DNA of 64,000 nucleotides from positions 186,001 through 250,000 of the forward strand of contig DASSSY010000006.1 in NCBI GenBank assembly GCA_035708205.1, read 5' to 3'. Each line of letters starts with the position of its first letter. Position 1 is the stretch's first letter. Position numbers and translations under genes: made by a program. This stretch comes from DASSSY01 sp035708205. GTDB taxonomy: Bacteria; Bacteroidota; Bacteroidia; Chitinophagales; Chitinophagaceae. Positions 45,387 to 55,099 of this stretch are shown one piece after another. Below the pieces are notes generated by a model, which worked only from the letters and a program-made list of their open reading frames with translations, was not told where the DNA came from and made no database searches.

Positions 45387-46082
45387 CTATTCGGCAATAA
45401 GCTTAAAACCTAAGCCGCGGATATTGACAATGGATACCGATTCGTCATGGCGGAGATATTTCCGTAATTTGGTGATATATACATCCATGGTACGGGCATT
45501 AAAAAAGCTGTCGTCACCCCATATCTTCATCAGCGCTTCACGGCGAGGCATAAGATCGTTTTTATGTACCAGCAAAGCCTGAAGCAACATGGTTTCCTTA
45601 TGGGAAAGCGTAATGGATTCCGCTTCACAACTCAACACCTGGGTGATCGGATCAAATTCATACTGCCCGATGCTGCTTTTTTCCTTGGGCAGATCCTGGG
45701 TCAACAGGGGCGACTGCTGATTGTTTCTTTTCAGCAATTCTTTTACTCTCAGGAATAGCTCTTCGATGCTGAAAGGTTTTTTCAGGTAATCGTTGCCGCC
45801 TACTTCAAAGCCTTTGATCACATCGGACGTTTCTGAGCGTGCCGTTAAAAATAAGATGGGAACGGTTTCGGAAAGATTCCTGATTTTCCCTGCCAGCACA
45901 AAACCATTTATGGTGGGCATCATCACATCCAGGATACAAATATCTGGTTGCTGCTGGCGGAAACTGTCAAAAGCTTCCTGGCCATCTTTGGCCCAGTTGA
46001 CCTGGTAGTCTTTCTTTTCAAGGGCTTCCTTTACTAATTTGCCTAAGATAGGCTCGTCTTCTGCTAAAAGTATAGTTTGCAT
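45387..46082 (-). CDS. OmpR-type response regulator
   Basis: A 231-residue regulator, intact. The receiver domain has the acidic pocket AEDEPI, phospho-acceptor Asp52 (ILDVMMP) and the conserved Lys of YLKKPFS. The C-terminal winged helix ends in RTMDVYITKLRKYL and NIRGLGFKLIAE, so it binds DNA. It starts directly where the kinase stops (TAAATG), so the pair is co-translated and forms one two-component system. It is a paralogue of the broken regulator at 33.2 kb. The target genes are not known. Confidence 0.95.
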   Translation of the reverse strand: MQTILLAEDEPILGKLVKEALEKKDYQVNWAKDGQEAFDSFRQQQPDICILDVMMPTINGFVLAGKIRNLSETVPILFLTARSETSDVIKGFEVGGNDYLKKPFSIEELFLRVKELLKRNNQQSPLLTQDLPKEKSSIGQYEFDPITQVLSCEAESITLSHKETMLLQALLVHKNDLMPRREALMKIWGDDSFFNARTMDVYITKLRKYLRHDESVSIVNIRGLGFKLIAE

Positions 46083-47504
46083 TTATGCTTGTTTTTTGGG
46101 AATACGAATTTTAAATCTTGTACCTATATGAAACGTGCTATCCACTTCAATATTGCCCCCGTGAAGTTGTACAATTTCCTTAACGTAGCTGAGCCCTAGC
46201 CCGTAACCTTTGGTTTCATGCTCATCGCCGGTAGGTACCCGGAAAAACTTATCAAAGATCTGTTCCTGGTGGTAAAAAGGAATACCGATGCCGTTATCCT
46301 GGACCGCCAGGAAATAATCATCATCGCCCTGCCAGGCATCAATTTGGATCGACAAGCGGTCCTTTTCCCGGTCGGCATATTTAATGGCATTGTCCAACAG
46401 GTTTTGCAATACACTGCTTAAATTCGCTTTGTCGGCCTTGATTTTCAATGTTTCCGGATAGACGGTAATGGATACCTTGGCGTTCATCGTGGACAGCATG
46501 GGTCTTAAAGGATTGACAATGCTCTCGATCCATGGCTTAATGGGGAAAATTTGCGGCCTTAGCCTGATTTCTCCTTTTTCGAAGGCCGCCATTTTAAGCA
46601 CCTTATCAACCAGCAGCACTAAACGCTGCAGCTCATTTTCGGCGATTTGAAAATAATCTTTCTTCTGTTCGAGCGTCAGCCCCATCGAATCATCTTTTAA
46701 TAGCCCCAGCGCCACCGTAACGGAGCTGATGGGCGTTTTCAGCTCATGGGTCATATTATTGGTAAAGTCATTTCTGATTTCAGAGATCTTTTTATGCTTA
46801 TAAAAAAGTGAGATCATATAGGCCAGCGACACAATGCAGAATATGATGAACAACGTTGAAATAAGTGCAATGGGCAGCAGCTTCTTTATGATAAAATGAC
46901 GGACATGTGGAATGGCAATCTGCGCCCTTGCCGTTTTGCCGTTAAGCAAGGAGATATCCGGGGCATTGGCCGTTCGTGTTTTGAAAGGGATCTGCCTGAA
47001 GGCGACGCTATCTATTGAGCTGCTGACAATGCTGCCGTCTCTGCAAACCAATGCCACTTCAAAAGGGATTTGGATGCCCCGTTTTTTTAATGATTCAGAC
47101 AGTTCATTTTTGTATTTTTGAATGGGAAATGGCAAAGCGGTATCAGTAGCCTGGACAGTGGATACCAAATTAACGATGGTTCTCTCCGTGCTGCCGTTTT
47201 TTGCCTGGCTTAAAACCAGATTTATGGAGGTATCCGAGCCATTGATGCTGGTATCGATCCGGATGCGTTCTTTCAGCGGTAATTTTACGGCAATTGTATT
47301 GGATTTGGGAAGGACTTTGGAAGGGATCGGTCGGTTCTTCATGACGTACAACAGCTGGTTGGTCAGCAGGGAAGCCGAAATATCCGATTCCAGTTTTGTT
47401 TCCTTTTCAAGATAGGAATTATACAGCCAATAGACCTGAAGGCTGATAATGCCCAAAAAGGCCAGGCAGGTGAATAAGACCAATCTTGTGAGCTTGCTGT
47501 GCAT
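46083..47504 (-). CDS. sensor histidine kinase
   Basis: A 473-residue membrane kinase. TM1 (FTCLAFLGIISLQVYW) is at the N-terminus, then a periplasmic domain of about 170 residues without recognisable fold, TM2 (ALISTLFIIFCIVSLAYMISLF) near 215-237, and the phospho-acceptor His253 in NNMTHELKTPISS. The catalytic domain has N (NLLDNAIKYA), G1 (QDNGIGIPF), F (FDKFFRVP) and G2 (GYGLGLSYVK) boxes. It phosphorylates the regulator encoded next to it. The periplasmic signal is unknown. Divergent from ssrA. Confidence 0.93.
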   Translation of the reverse strand: MHSKLTRLVLFTCLAFLGIISLQVYWLYNSYLEKETKLESDISASLLTNQLLYVMKNRPIPSKVLPKSNTIAVKLPLKERIRIDTSINGSDTSINLVLSQAKNGSTERTIVNLVSTVQATDTALPFPIQKYKNELSESLKKRGIQIPFEVALVCRDGSIVSSSIDSVAFRQIPFKTRTANAPDISLLNGKTARAQIAIPHVRHFIIKKLLPIALISTLFIIFCIVSLAYMISLFYKHKKISEIRNDFTNNMTHELKTPISSVTVALGLLKDDSMGLTLEQKKDYFQIAENELQRLVLLVDKVLKMAAFEKGEIRLRPQIFPIKPWIESIVNPLRPMLSTMNAKVSITVYPETLKIKADKANLSSVLQNLLDNAIKYADREKDRLSIQIDAWQGDDDYFLAVQDNGIGIPFYHQEQIFDKFFRVPTGDEHETKGYGLGLSYVKEIVQLHGGNIEVDSTFHIGTRFKIRIPKKQA

Positions 47505-47566
47505 CCGGTTGAACGAGCATTAAACCCTGATGCTGATTATTGAATCAGCGGGGAAATCACTTTTGG

Positions 47567-47574
47567 CAAAGGTA
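47567..47574 (-). promoter_or_regulatory. -7 element of the two-component operon
   Basis: TACCTTTG read on the minus strand, an exact TAnnTTTG match, 62 bases upstream of the kinase ATG. Confidence 0.4.
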
Positions 47575-47700
47575 CTTAATTGTTATTAAGTGTTAAAAAT
47601 AAATGTTCCCCCACTTAGGTGGATTTTTGTAAAGGATAAGAAAAATGTTCCGATAGCTAAATGTTATTTGAGAAAATATCCTGTTCTTGAGGATTATTTT

Positions 47701-47708
47701 TATCTTTG
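47701..47708 (+). promoter_or_regulatory. -7 element of ssrA
   Basis: TATCTTTG, an exact TAnnTTTG match, 42 bases upstream of the mature tmRNA 5' end. The 5' leader would be removed by RNase P. No good -33 element is seen. Confidence 0.45.
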
Positions 47709-47749
47709 CAAAAAGACACAATATATCCTTGATGGCTTTCCAAAAGATC

Positions 47750-48124
47750 GGGGCCGCCTGGTTTTGACAGCATCAAAGATGGAAGGGTGCAAGCATGCAG
47801 CGCGTTGCGTCATTTGCGCTTTAATCTCAATACGCAGAACTTTATATGGCAATACTCAGTATGCCATGGCTGCCTAATCAGCGATTAGCGTAGTCATTAG
47901 GGCCGCATTGAGCAGGTGCTCCTGATACCAGGCTCTGCCGCCGACTCGAACAAAAATACAGGATGCTGCTGCCGTAGGCTGTGCCGGCAACAAAAGATTA
48001 TTCAGCTAAGTTGATTTTTGGTTTGCTTTTTTCCTGGAATCAACCGACAAGTAATAAAAAGATAAGCATGTAGAAAGCTTTTTTATCTGGTGTTTGGACG
48101 CGGGTTCGATTCCCGCCGGCTCCA
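47750..48124 (+). ncRNA. ssrA: transfer-messenger RNA (tmRNA)
   Basis: tmRNA for rescue of stalled ribosomes, 375 bases. The tRNA-like ends pair as GGGGCCG with CGGCTCC (one G-U pair) and the T arm GCGGGTTCGATTCCCGC is intact. The 3' CCA is not encoded (CTCC then ACA). The tag frame at 47848-47877 reads GNTQYAMAA then TAA, if the resume codon is the GGC at 47848. The YAMAA ending is the usual proteolysis signal in this phylum. Pseudoknot pairing was not traced. A hairpin terminator follows at 48131-48160. Confidence 0.92.
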
Positions 48125-48130
48125 CAAAAT

Positions 48131-48160
48131 AAGCGCTGAATTATTAATAATTCAGCGCTT
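48131..48160 (+). terminator. ssrA terminator
   Basis: A perfect palindrome of 30 bases (AAGCGCTGAATTATT and its complement), with a four-base loop in practice, followed by a short T-run. It begins 7 bases after the tmRNA end. Confidence 0.75.
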
Positions 48161-48224
48161 ACTTTTTCCAAAATAACCAAAATGGCTATTTTTCTTTGAA
48201 GGTTTTGCTTATTGAGTAAGCAAT

Positions 48225-48256
48225 AAAAGGCCGCAGCAGTAATGCTGCGGCCTTTT
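48225..48256. terminator. terminator of the M16 protease gene
   Basis: A 14-bp perfect stem (AAAAGGCCGCAGCA, 48225-48238, with 48243-48256) and a four-base loop, 25 bases beyond the M16 stop codon. A T-run is present on both strands. Confidence 0.75.
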
Positions 48257-48280
48257 TGATAAAGACAGGTGTTTTAGAGC

Positions 48281-51139
48281 CTATTTTTTGTCAGTTGCCG
48301 GGGTAATTTCAGGATACGAGATCGCTGTAAAATCACTGCCACCCAACAGGAGCTTGGCCGCATCAATAATATCCTTATTGCTGATGCTGTTGACTTCTTT
48401 GTCATAGTTCAGCAGGAAATCCTGGCTATTGCCCCAAACCATGATCTGTTGCAGCTGCTGCGCCCAATAATCGTTCTTTTTAAGAGCTTCTTTATGGGCT
48501 TCAAGGGTCGCTTTTTTAGCTTTTTCAAGATAATCGGCAGGCGCGCCATTAGTTTGATAGCCTTTCACTTCCTTGTCCATTTCCTTAAGAATGGCGTCCA
48601 CATTCTCAGGGCCGCAGGGCAGGTAAGTCACGATTTGGTATTGGGCAAAAGGAACCTGGCGGATATCCGCGTTGGCACCGCCGCTGTAAATAGCCGCCAT
48701 TTTTTCGCGGATAGTATCCGTAATCTGCATGGTCATGACCTGCGCCAATAAATCCGCCTTTAAAGCCAGCATGTCGGAATATTTGATGTTATCACCATGA
48801 TAAATGCTCAAAATCAGGCTTTTCTGATCGGATCCTTTATAGAATTTGAATTGCTGATCGCCGGAAACCGGGCGTAAGCCATTGTCTTTATATGCCGGCT
48901 TCGTGTGTTGAACGGGCAGGCTGGCCACATATTTTTCCAATAACGGTTTCAGCGTTGCTTCGTCGACATTACCGACAATAAAGAAGTGGAAGCCGTCGGC
49001 ATTGCCGAATTGTTGCTTGTAAATATCAATACAACGTTGCGCGTTGATCGCGTTCAAATCTTCTTCGGAAGGAATGCGGATCGGCGCTAAAGGATCGTTA
49101 TGATACATCACCTTAAATAGGGTGTCTATAAAAGCTGCCTGGGGATTGGCTTTAATAAACTTCAGCTGGGTTTTCATCTTGGTGATGAAACCTTTGAATA
49201 AGGCGTCGTCCATCCTGGGTTCTGTCAACTTCAGGTAATTCAGTTCCAGCAAGGTCTGGAAATCTTTTACAGAAGAAGAACCATCTACCGCATTTGAAGA
49301 GGCTCCCATATCCGCCTGTAGGTTCACGTTTTTCCCCGAAAGGAAATTGCTCAGGTCTGTTGGGGTAAACTGGCCGTATCCCATTGTGCTGGTCACCGTG
49401 GTCATAAATTTGGCATTGGCTTTATCCGCAGCTCCGAACTGTCCTGTGCCGCCAAATTTAACGCCTGTGAAAACAATCTCGTCACTTTTGAAGGTGGTGG
49501 GCTTAACCGTTACCAGTACACCATTACTTAAGGTGTAGGTGGTTGTTCCCAAGGCCGCGTTCTTTTTGGTAGAAACAATGGTGCCCGCTTTGGGCTGTTC
49601 CGCCAGCAGGCTGCTGGCAATAGCCTTATCAGCTTGTTTGGAAACCTGTTGTTTAAAGGCATCTTCAACCATGGTCAGTAATTCCGTTTCTGTGGGTAAC
49701 TGAATATTGCCTTTCGAAGGGCCGGTGATCAAAGCGAAGAAGTTTTTCGAATTGGACAGAATGTCATTGGCCAGGGCGCTGACTTCCTGGGCTGTAATGG
49801 TAGGCAGCATTTCTTGGGCGTAATGATATTCATTAGCAATGCCCGGAATGGGCTCCTGGCGCATAAAGTTGTCGGCATATTCGTCCGTGTAGTTAGCTGA
49901 AAGTGTTTTCTCACGCTCATTATAAGCATTTTCATAATAAGCTAAAAAGTCCTTTTTAGTGGTTTCGATATCTTTTTCTGAAAAACCGTATTTCTGTACG
50001 CGAAGCAATTCTGCCACGGCGCTGTCAATAGCGTTTTTGATAGTATCCACGGGAGTAACATCCAATTCAAAACCTTCATTGTGTAAGGTAATGCCGCCAA
50101 ATGTGCCGCTTACTGATCCATAAGCCGAAGTATAGGGAGGGTTGGCCGTTTGTGCCAGCTCGTGCAATTTGCGGTTTAAGGTCTGGGTAAAGATGTTCTT
50201 GACCAGGCTTTTACGGTAATCGCTTAAAGTCTTTTCAATGGGGCGTTCCTGGGAGGGGAACATTAAAGCAAATTCATAATTGGTTGCTTCAGGATCGGTG
50301 ACCACCATAGCCTGTGATTTGGTATAGGGCTTGACATCATAGAAAGTACGTTCTTTCTCGTTCGCCGGGTTCTTTAACCCGCCAAAATATTTCTCAATCA
50401 TGGCTTTAGCCTTTGGAACGGTAATATCACCTACAACGATCACGGCCATCAGGTCGGGGCGGTACCAGTCATGATAAAAATCACGGATCAGCTGGCCGTC
50501 ACCGTGTAAAACGATGCTGTCCTTTCCGCCGGGAAGACGATAGGCATAACGGGAATCGTTAAGCATTGGCGGAAGGAATTTTTTCATCATCCGGGTAGAA
50601 GCGTTTTTATCGCGCATACGTAGCTCTTCCGAAATGACCTTACGTTCATCGTTGATTTCGTCAGTCGTCAGCAAGGCCCCGCCGGCCCAGTCTGCAACGA
50701 TCTGGAAGCCGTTGTCCAGGTTATCTTTTTGATCGGTAGGGATCGGGAGTATAAAGTAGGTGCGATCCCAGCCGGTATTGGCATTCAGGTCAGCGCCGAA
50801 CTGCACGCCGATCTTTTGGAGATAATGCACCAGGTCGTTCTTCGGGAAATGTTTCAAGCCGTTAAAGTTCATATGCTCCATGAAGTGGGCTAAACCTTGC
50901 TGGTTGTCATTTTCAAGAATGGACCCCGCGTTGACCACCAGGCGCAATTCGACTTTTTGTGCCGGTTTGGCATTGGGCTTAATGTAATAGGTTAAACCAT
51001 TGGCTAACTTACCCACCGTTACGGAAGGGTCGATGGGAATAGGCTGGTTTAAATTCAATTGTTGTGCAGAGGCGGAAAAGCTGGCGGCTCCCAGGAACAT
51101 GGAAGCTATGGCCGCTGCCGAAAAGAATTTGCGAAACAT
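48281..51139 (-). CDS. M16 family zinc metallopeptidase, exported
   Basis: A 952-residue insulinase-family (pitrilysin) protease with a signal peptide (AAIASMFLGAASFSASA). The first M16 half holds the inverted zinc motif HxxEH as HFMEH (85-89), with the distal Glu in the NDERKVISEELRMR helix. The second, catalytically inactive half follows from about residue 500, with its own YTLSNGVLVTVKP start, so one chain makes the whole clam-shell. It degrades oligopeptides in the periplasm or outside the cell; some M16 proteins in Bacteroidota process larger substrates, but this is inference. Monocistronic with its own promoter and terminator. Confidence 0.92.
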   Translation of the reverse strand: MFRKFFSAAAIASMFLGAASFSASAQQLNLNQPIPIDPSVTVGKLANGLTYYIKPNAKPAQKVELRLVVNAGSILENDNQQGLAHFMEHMNFNGLKHFPKNDLVHYLQKIGVQFGADLNANTGWDRTYFILPIPTDQKDNLDNGFQIVADWAGGALLTTDEINDERKVISEELRMRDKNASTRMMKKFLPPMLNDSRYAYRLPGGKDSIVLHGDGQLIRDFYHDWYRPDLMAVIVVGDITVPKAKAMIEKYFGGLKNPANEKERTFYDVKPYTKSQAMVVTDPEATNYEFALMFPSQERPIEKTLSDYRKSLVKNIFTQTLNRKLHELAQTANPPYTSAYGSVSGTFGGITLHNEGFELDVTPVDTIKNAIDSAVAELLRVQKYGFSEKDIETTKKDFLAYYENAYNEREKTLSANYTDEYADNFMRQEPIPGIANEYHYAQEMLPTITAQEVSALANDILSNSKNFFALITGPSKGNIQLPTETELLTMVEDAFKQQVSKQADKAIASSLLAEQPKAGTIVSTKKNAALGTTTYTLSNGVLVTVKPTTFKSDEIVFTGVKFGGTGQFGAADKANAKFMTTVTSTMGYGQFTPTDLSNFLSGKNVNLQADMGASSNAVDGSSSVKDFQTLLELNYLKLTEPRMDDALFKGFITKMKTQLKFIKANPQAAFIDTLFKVMYHNDPLAPIRIPSEEDLNAINAQRCIDIYKQQFGNADGFHFFIVGNVDEATLKPLLEKYVASLPVQHTKPAYKDNGLRPVSGDQQFKFYKGSDQKSLILSIYHGDNIKYSDMLALKADLLAQVMTMQITDTIREKMAAIYSGGANADIRQVPFAQYQIVTYLPCGPENVDAILKEMDKEVKGYQTNGAPADYLEKAKKATLEAHKEALKKNDYWAQQLQQIMVWGNSQDFLLNYDKEVNSISNKDIIDAAKLLLGGSDFTAISYPEITPATDKK

Positions 51140-51165
51140 GCTTTGTGAAATTTATGATTTGAAAG

Positions 51166-51173
51166 CAAATGTA
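51166..51173 (-). promoter_or_regulatory. -7 element of the M16 protease gene
   Basis: TACATTTG on the minus strand, an exact TAnnTTTG match, 26 bases before the ATG at 51139. Confidence 0.45.
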
Positions 51174-51301
51174 GCCATAAACGATAAATAATTACCTGTA
51201 AACTATCATTGAACACTGTATTTCCCACTTTTTGGGGGATAAATCTGCCAAAAATAAATAAGAATATCTCTCAACTTATGCTATTTCTTGAATAGAGCGC
51301 T

Positions 51302-51309
51302 TAATTTTG
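51302..51309 (+). promoter_or_regulatory. -7 element of the beta-barrel gene at 51.4 kb
   Basis: TAATTTTG, an exact TAnnTTTG match, 69 bases before the ATG at 51379. No convincing -33 element. Confidence 0.4.
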
Positions 51310-51378
51310 CAGCCTTAAAAAATGACCATTAATACGCAACATAAGTCTTGAGAGCGGTTAAGGTATAATTATTATCCG

Positions 51379-52200
51379 ATGAAAAATATCCTGGGGCTGC
51401 TATTAACCGTAGCATTTTTTCAACCTGCGTTTGCGCAACAACCAGCCACGCAAAAGTCCAAAAAGAAGTGGTTATATGGCATGTACTTTCAGTGGGGCTA
51501 TAATAATGCCTGGTACACGAAGAGCAATATCCATTTTAAGCTGAGCAACGGTGATAATTTTACGATTCATCATGCCAGAGCGCATCAGCGTCCCAGCTTT
51601 GACGCTATCCTGAAACATCCTTTGGAAGTGAGCATTCCTCAGTACAATTATCGTTTGGGCGTTTATCTGAATGCTGCGCATACGGAAGCGCTGGAGCTGA
51701 ATTTCGATCATACGAAATATGTCGTTACGGACGGACAAGCCGTTAAGGTTACCGGGACGATTGACGGTAAGAAAATCGATGAAAATAAGGTCATTGACCC
51801 GGAAACATTTCTGCATTTTGAACACACCGACGGCGCTAACTGGCTTCATCTAAATTATGTCAGCCTGGATACGCTGTTATATTCCAGGCGGATGAAGCGC
51901 AATGTCCTGACTTATGTCTGGAAAGCCGGTGCGGGCATTAATATTCCCAGAACGGATTTTACCTATCACGGCGACCGGCTGAACAATAAATTTCATATCG
52001 CGGGTGTCAATGCCAGCGCGGAAGGTGGCCTGCGTGCTTATCCCCTGAGATTTTTGTTTGTGGAGCTGACCGGCAAGACGGGTTTTGTAGATTATATCAA
52101 TGCCTTGGCAGATACCAGGGAGATGTCCGGTAACAGGGCATCGCATACTTTTGGATATATCGAGGTGATCGGTACGATTGGCCTAGATATCCGTTTTTAA
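51379..52200 (+). CDS. predicted outer-membrane protein, unknown function
   Basis: A 273-residue protein with a signal peptide (ILGLLLTVAFFQPAFA). The mature part alternates aromatic and polar residues in short strands (WLYGMYFQWGYNNAWY; YRLGVYLNAAHTEALELNFDHT; VWKAGAGINIPRTDF) and ends in Phe (IGLDIRF), the usual end of an outer-membrane barrel. I do not recognise a named family. It is followed 62 bases later by aspartate kinase in the same direction, but there is no sign they are functionally linked. Confidence 0.65.
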   Translation: MKNILGLLLTVAFFQPAFAQQPATQKSKKKWLYGMYFQWGYNNAWYTKSNIHFKLSNGDNFTIHHARAHQRPSFDAILKHPLEVSIPQYNYRLGVYLNAAHTEALELNFDHTKYVVTDGQAVKVTGTIDGKKIDENKVIDPETFLHFEHTDGANWLHLNYVSLDTLLYSRRMKRNVLTYVWKAGAGINIPRTDFTYHGDRLNNKFHIAGVNASAEGGLRAYPLRFLFVELTGKTGFVDYINALADTREMSGNRASHTFGYIEVIGTIGLDIRF

Positions 52201-52262
52201 TTTTTGACACGAGAAAGCAAACCTGCCATTGGCATTTTTGACTTCACTCATTTATAAGTAAC

Positions 52263-53531
52263 ATGACTCAGGTGTATAAATTTGGTGGCGCGTCCATCGC
52301 CTCTCCCGGAAGAATGCGGGCTCTACTGCCCATTATCCGTTCAGCGCAAGATCCTTTAGTGATAGTTGTTTCGGCGTATGGTAAAACTACTAACGCCCTG
52401 GAAGAAATTGTCTGGACCGTCATTAAAAATGATCGGCAGGCTGCCATGGCCTATGCGCAAAAAATAGAGCAGGCGCATTGGGATTATGCCCGGGAAGTCC
52501 TTTCCCCGGAAGCGTTTGCCTTATGCGAACCGGCTTTAAACGGCTTTTTTACGGAGCTGCATTGGGCTATGGATGATATTGAGGGACGCTCTCTGGACTT
52601 TGTATATGATCAGGTTGTAGGCATTGGCGAATTATTATCTACAACTATTTTCGCGGCATTTTTGAACGATAGTGGATTACCGGTTGTTTGGCAGGATGCC
52701 CGGGATATCATTCGTACAGACGACTGCTACCGGGATGCCAGGGTAGATGAGCTGATCACCGGACAACAAATCAAAGAAAAAATTGCTCCCCTGATTAAAG
52801 CCGGTAAAATTGTGGTCACACAAGGATTTATCGGCAGCACTGATTATAACGCCACTACAACATTGGGCAGGGAGGGCTCCGACTATTCCGGGGCCTTGTT
52901 GGCCGCCATGCTTCCCGCCGGCTCATTATCTATCTGGAAAGATGTGGAGGGCTTGATGAATGCTGACCCGCGCCAGTTTAAGAACGTGCAGAAAATTCCC
53001 GAGATCACTTTTCATGAAGTGATCGAAATGGCGTTCTATGGCGCCCAGGTTATCCATCCGAAGACCATAAAGCCGTTGCATAACGCGGGTATTCCCTTAA
53101 AGGTCAAATGCTTCCTGAAACCGGAGGTTCCCGGTACGTTGATCCATCAGGCGGAAGCGGAAATTCCTTACCCGCCCCTGATCGTTTTAAAGGAGGAGCA
53201 GACTTTACTACAAATTACCAGTCGCGATTTTTCTTTTATTAATGAGGGCAACCTTAGCCGGCTTTACCAGGTATTCAACAGCCATCAGCTTAAGATCAAT
53301 ATGATTCAGAACGCGGCCATTAGCGTCGTGGTGGTGGTCAATAATATTCCGAACCGGATATCGCCGTTGATCGAGACTTTGGAAAAGGATTATAAGGTTT
53401 TGCGCAACGATCATCAGCAATTACTGACCGTGCGCCATTATAACGACGGTTTGTTGAATCAGCTGACAAAGGATAAAAAAATCATCCTGACTCAGAAAAC
53501 AAGACAAACTATTCAGATGGTTTTAGAATAG
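52263..53531 (+). CDS. aspartate kinase
   Basis: A 422-residue monofunctional aspartokinase, the first enzyme of the lysine/threonine/methionine pathway. The N-terminal ATP-binding VYKFGGASIASPGRMR and the GREGSDYSGALLAAML and DVEGLMNADPRQ motifs are present. The C-terminal 130 residues form two ACT domains (ISRDFSFINEGNLSRL; KINMIQNAAISVVVVVNN), which normally bind the feedback inhibitors. No homoserine dehydrogenase domain is fused. Which amino acid inhibits it cannot be read from sequence. Confidence 0.93.
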   Translation: MTQVYKFGGASIASPGRMRALLPIIRSAQDPLVIVVSAYGKTTNALEEIVWTVIKNDRQAAMAYAQKIEQAHWDYAREVLSPEAFALCEPALNGFFTELHWAMDDIEGRSLDFVYDQVVGIGELLSTTIFAAFLNDSGLPVVWQDARDIIRTDDCYRDARVDELITGQQIKEKIAPLIKAGKIVVTQGFIGSTDYNATTTLGREGSDYSGALLAAMLPAGSLSIWKDVEGLMNADPRQFKNVQKIPEITFHEVIEMAFYGAQVIHPKTIKPLHNAGIPLKVKCFLKPEVPGTLIHQAEAEIPYPPLIVLKEEQTLLQITSRDFSFINEGNLSRLYQVFNSHQLKINMIQNAAISVVVVVNNIPNRISPLIETLEKDYKVLRNDHQQLLTVRHYNDGLLNQLTKDKKIILTQKTRQTIQMVLE

Positions 53532-53656
53532 AAGGGCAGATTCATAAAGTCAATCACGATCGGGGAATGCTTGTGTTACGGCTGATTGGTTTTAAGGGAA
53601 ATGGACTGATCCGCTCCCTCACAATATTAAGATTGGCTTTCGAACGCTGTTTGCGC

Positions 53657-54178
53657 TTATAATTCCCAAATACCTTCCGGTAGGGCCAATTCTAAGATCT
53701 TTTTCCCAGGATCCATGCCACGGATAAAGTTTTCCGCGAGGGGAATCAGGATTTCCTTATCCCGGAAGTGTACCGAAGCCATAAGCTGGCCGGGTAGTTC
53801 TATCACCGTTTCAATAATGCCGCTAAGCCCGCTGTTTGCATCCTTAATCCGGAAGCCGCTAAGTTCCGTTCCCGCCAGAATGCCGGTTTCCGGGAACAGT
53901 TTGGAGAACACCTCTTCCTCTACAAAAACGTTCTTACCCAAAAGGATCTGGGCGTCTTTTTCCGAATGGATGTCATCCAGCTGCAGCGCCACTCTGCCAT
54001 CATCTATCACGGCGGGGCTTTGTTCCGGGAAGAAAGGAATAAAGCTTCCTTCCTGCAAGGCCACAAATATATGCTTGAGCTTTAGAAACGGTTTCCCGGA
54101 AGAAAAATGATGCAGCAAAAGCACGCGCCCGCTGATGCCTTGCGCCTGGATGATTTTTCCGATCTTTTTATAGGGCAT
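53657..54178 (-). CDS. rimM: 16S rRNA processing protein RimM
   Basis: A 173-residue ribosome maturation factor. The first 85 residues are the RimM N-terminal barrel (KKIGKIIQAQGISGRVLL, with the conserved G-x2-G), and the second half is the PRC-barrel (LSGIIETVIELPGQLMASV) with the final LIPLAENFIRGMD. It is unlike E. coli, where rimM lies beside rpsP and trmD: here it is last in a leftward operon with nadC and a lipid kinase, 31 bases after the latter. Confidence 0.88.
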   Translation of the reverse strand: MPYKKIGKIIQAQGISGRVLLLHHFSSGKPFLKLKHIFVALQEGSFIPFFPEQSPAVIDDGRVALQLDDIHSEKDAQILLGKNVFVEEEVFSKLFPETGILAGTELSGFRIKDANSGLSGIIETVIELPGQLMASVHFRDKEILIPLAENFIRGMDPGKKILELALPEGIWEL

Positions 54179-54209
54179 TGCTGGTATTTATGGTAGGTGA
54201 AGCGAATTT

Positions 54210-55088
54210 TTATATTAAAACTTTTAAGCTCTTGGGTAGTATGGTTATATCGACAGGACTGGTACAAGGCAGGGATTCACCGTCAATCTGAAGACGGGTT
54301 AAATCGGGGTGGCTGATGCGTATGTGCCTGGCTTTTTGAATATGAACATAAGGACTTTTCTGGATTTTACCCGTAAAGGCTCTTAAGGCAACTGTACCGG
54401 CCAGTAGTTTAGGGAACTTCCGGATACTGACCACATCAAGAAAACCATCTTCCAACTCAGCGTTGGGCGCGATTTGAAAACCATAGCCTAATTGGAAAGC
54501 ATTAGCCACCGTTAGCATAAAAGCTTTTATTTTGCTTGCGCGCCCGTCAATTTCCAGGTGCCATTCCTTAACCGGATAGCGCCAAACCGTTTTCATAATG
54601 ACCGAAAGATACGCCGGCAGTCCACGCTTTGTACTCTTGCTGAACGCTTCCGTCACAACGGTATCATAACCCACGCCCGCATTGCTGGCAAACAAATGCC
54701 CCTGCGCCATCCCAAGGTCAATGGTACGGATATGTCGCCGGTTAAGCCTTTGGACCGCCTCAGATGCTTTAAGCGGCAGATGCAGGCTACGTGCCAGGCC
54801 GTTGCCAGAGCCTTTGGGCAGGATACCTAAAACGGCATTACTACCGTAAATGCCGTTGATGATATCATTGACCGAGCCATCGCCGCCCACGGCAATAATA
54901 AGCTCAAATCCTTTTTCAATGCCCTCTTTGGCCAGTATCGTACCATGCCGGGCATATTCGGTATAAGCAATTTCGTAATCGAACAGGCCTTTGTCCAGAT
55001 AGGCTTCAATATTGCCTTTCAGGGCTTTTACCCGATCTGTGCCGGCATTGGGATTGATGATAAACAAAGCCTTTGTCCTGCTGTTCAT
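54210..55088 (-). CDS. diacylglycerol/lipid kinase family protein
   Basis: A 292-residue DAGK-catalytic-domain protein. The nucleotide-binding GGDGSVNDIINGI motif (about residues 66-78), ALFIINPNAGTDRVK at the N-terminus and LPKGSGNGLARSL are the YegS/BmrU-type lipid kinase signatures. It phosphorylates a lipid (diacylglycerol or sphingosine-like) at the membrane surface; sphingolipid substrates would make sense in this phylum, but that is inference. It lies between nadC (11 bases upstream) and rimM (31 bases downstream), in one leftward transcript. Confidence 0.88.
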   Translation of the reverse strand: MNSRTKALFIINPNAGTDRVKALKGNIEAYLDKGLFDYEIAYTEYARHGTILAKEGIEKGFELIIAVGGDGSVNDIINGIYGSNAVLGILPKGSGNGLARSLHLPLKASEAVQRLNRRHIRTIDLGMAQGHLFASNAGVGYDTVVTEAFSKSTKRGLPAYLSVIMKTVWRYPVKEWHLEIDGRASKIKAFMLTVANAFQLGYGFQIAPNAELEDGFLDVVSIRKFPKLLAGTVALRAFTGKIQKSPYVHIQKARHIRISHPDLTRLQIDGESLPCTSPVDITILPKSLKVLI

Positions 55089-55099
55089 GACGTATGGTT

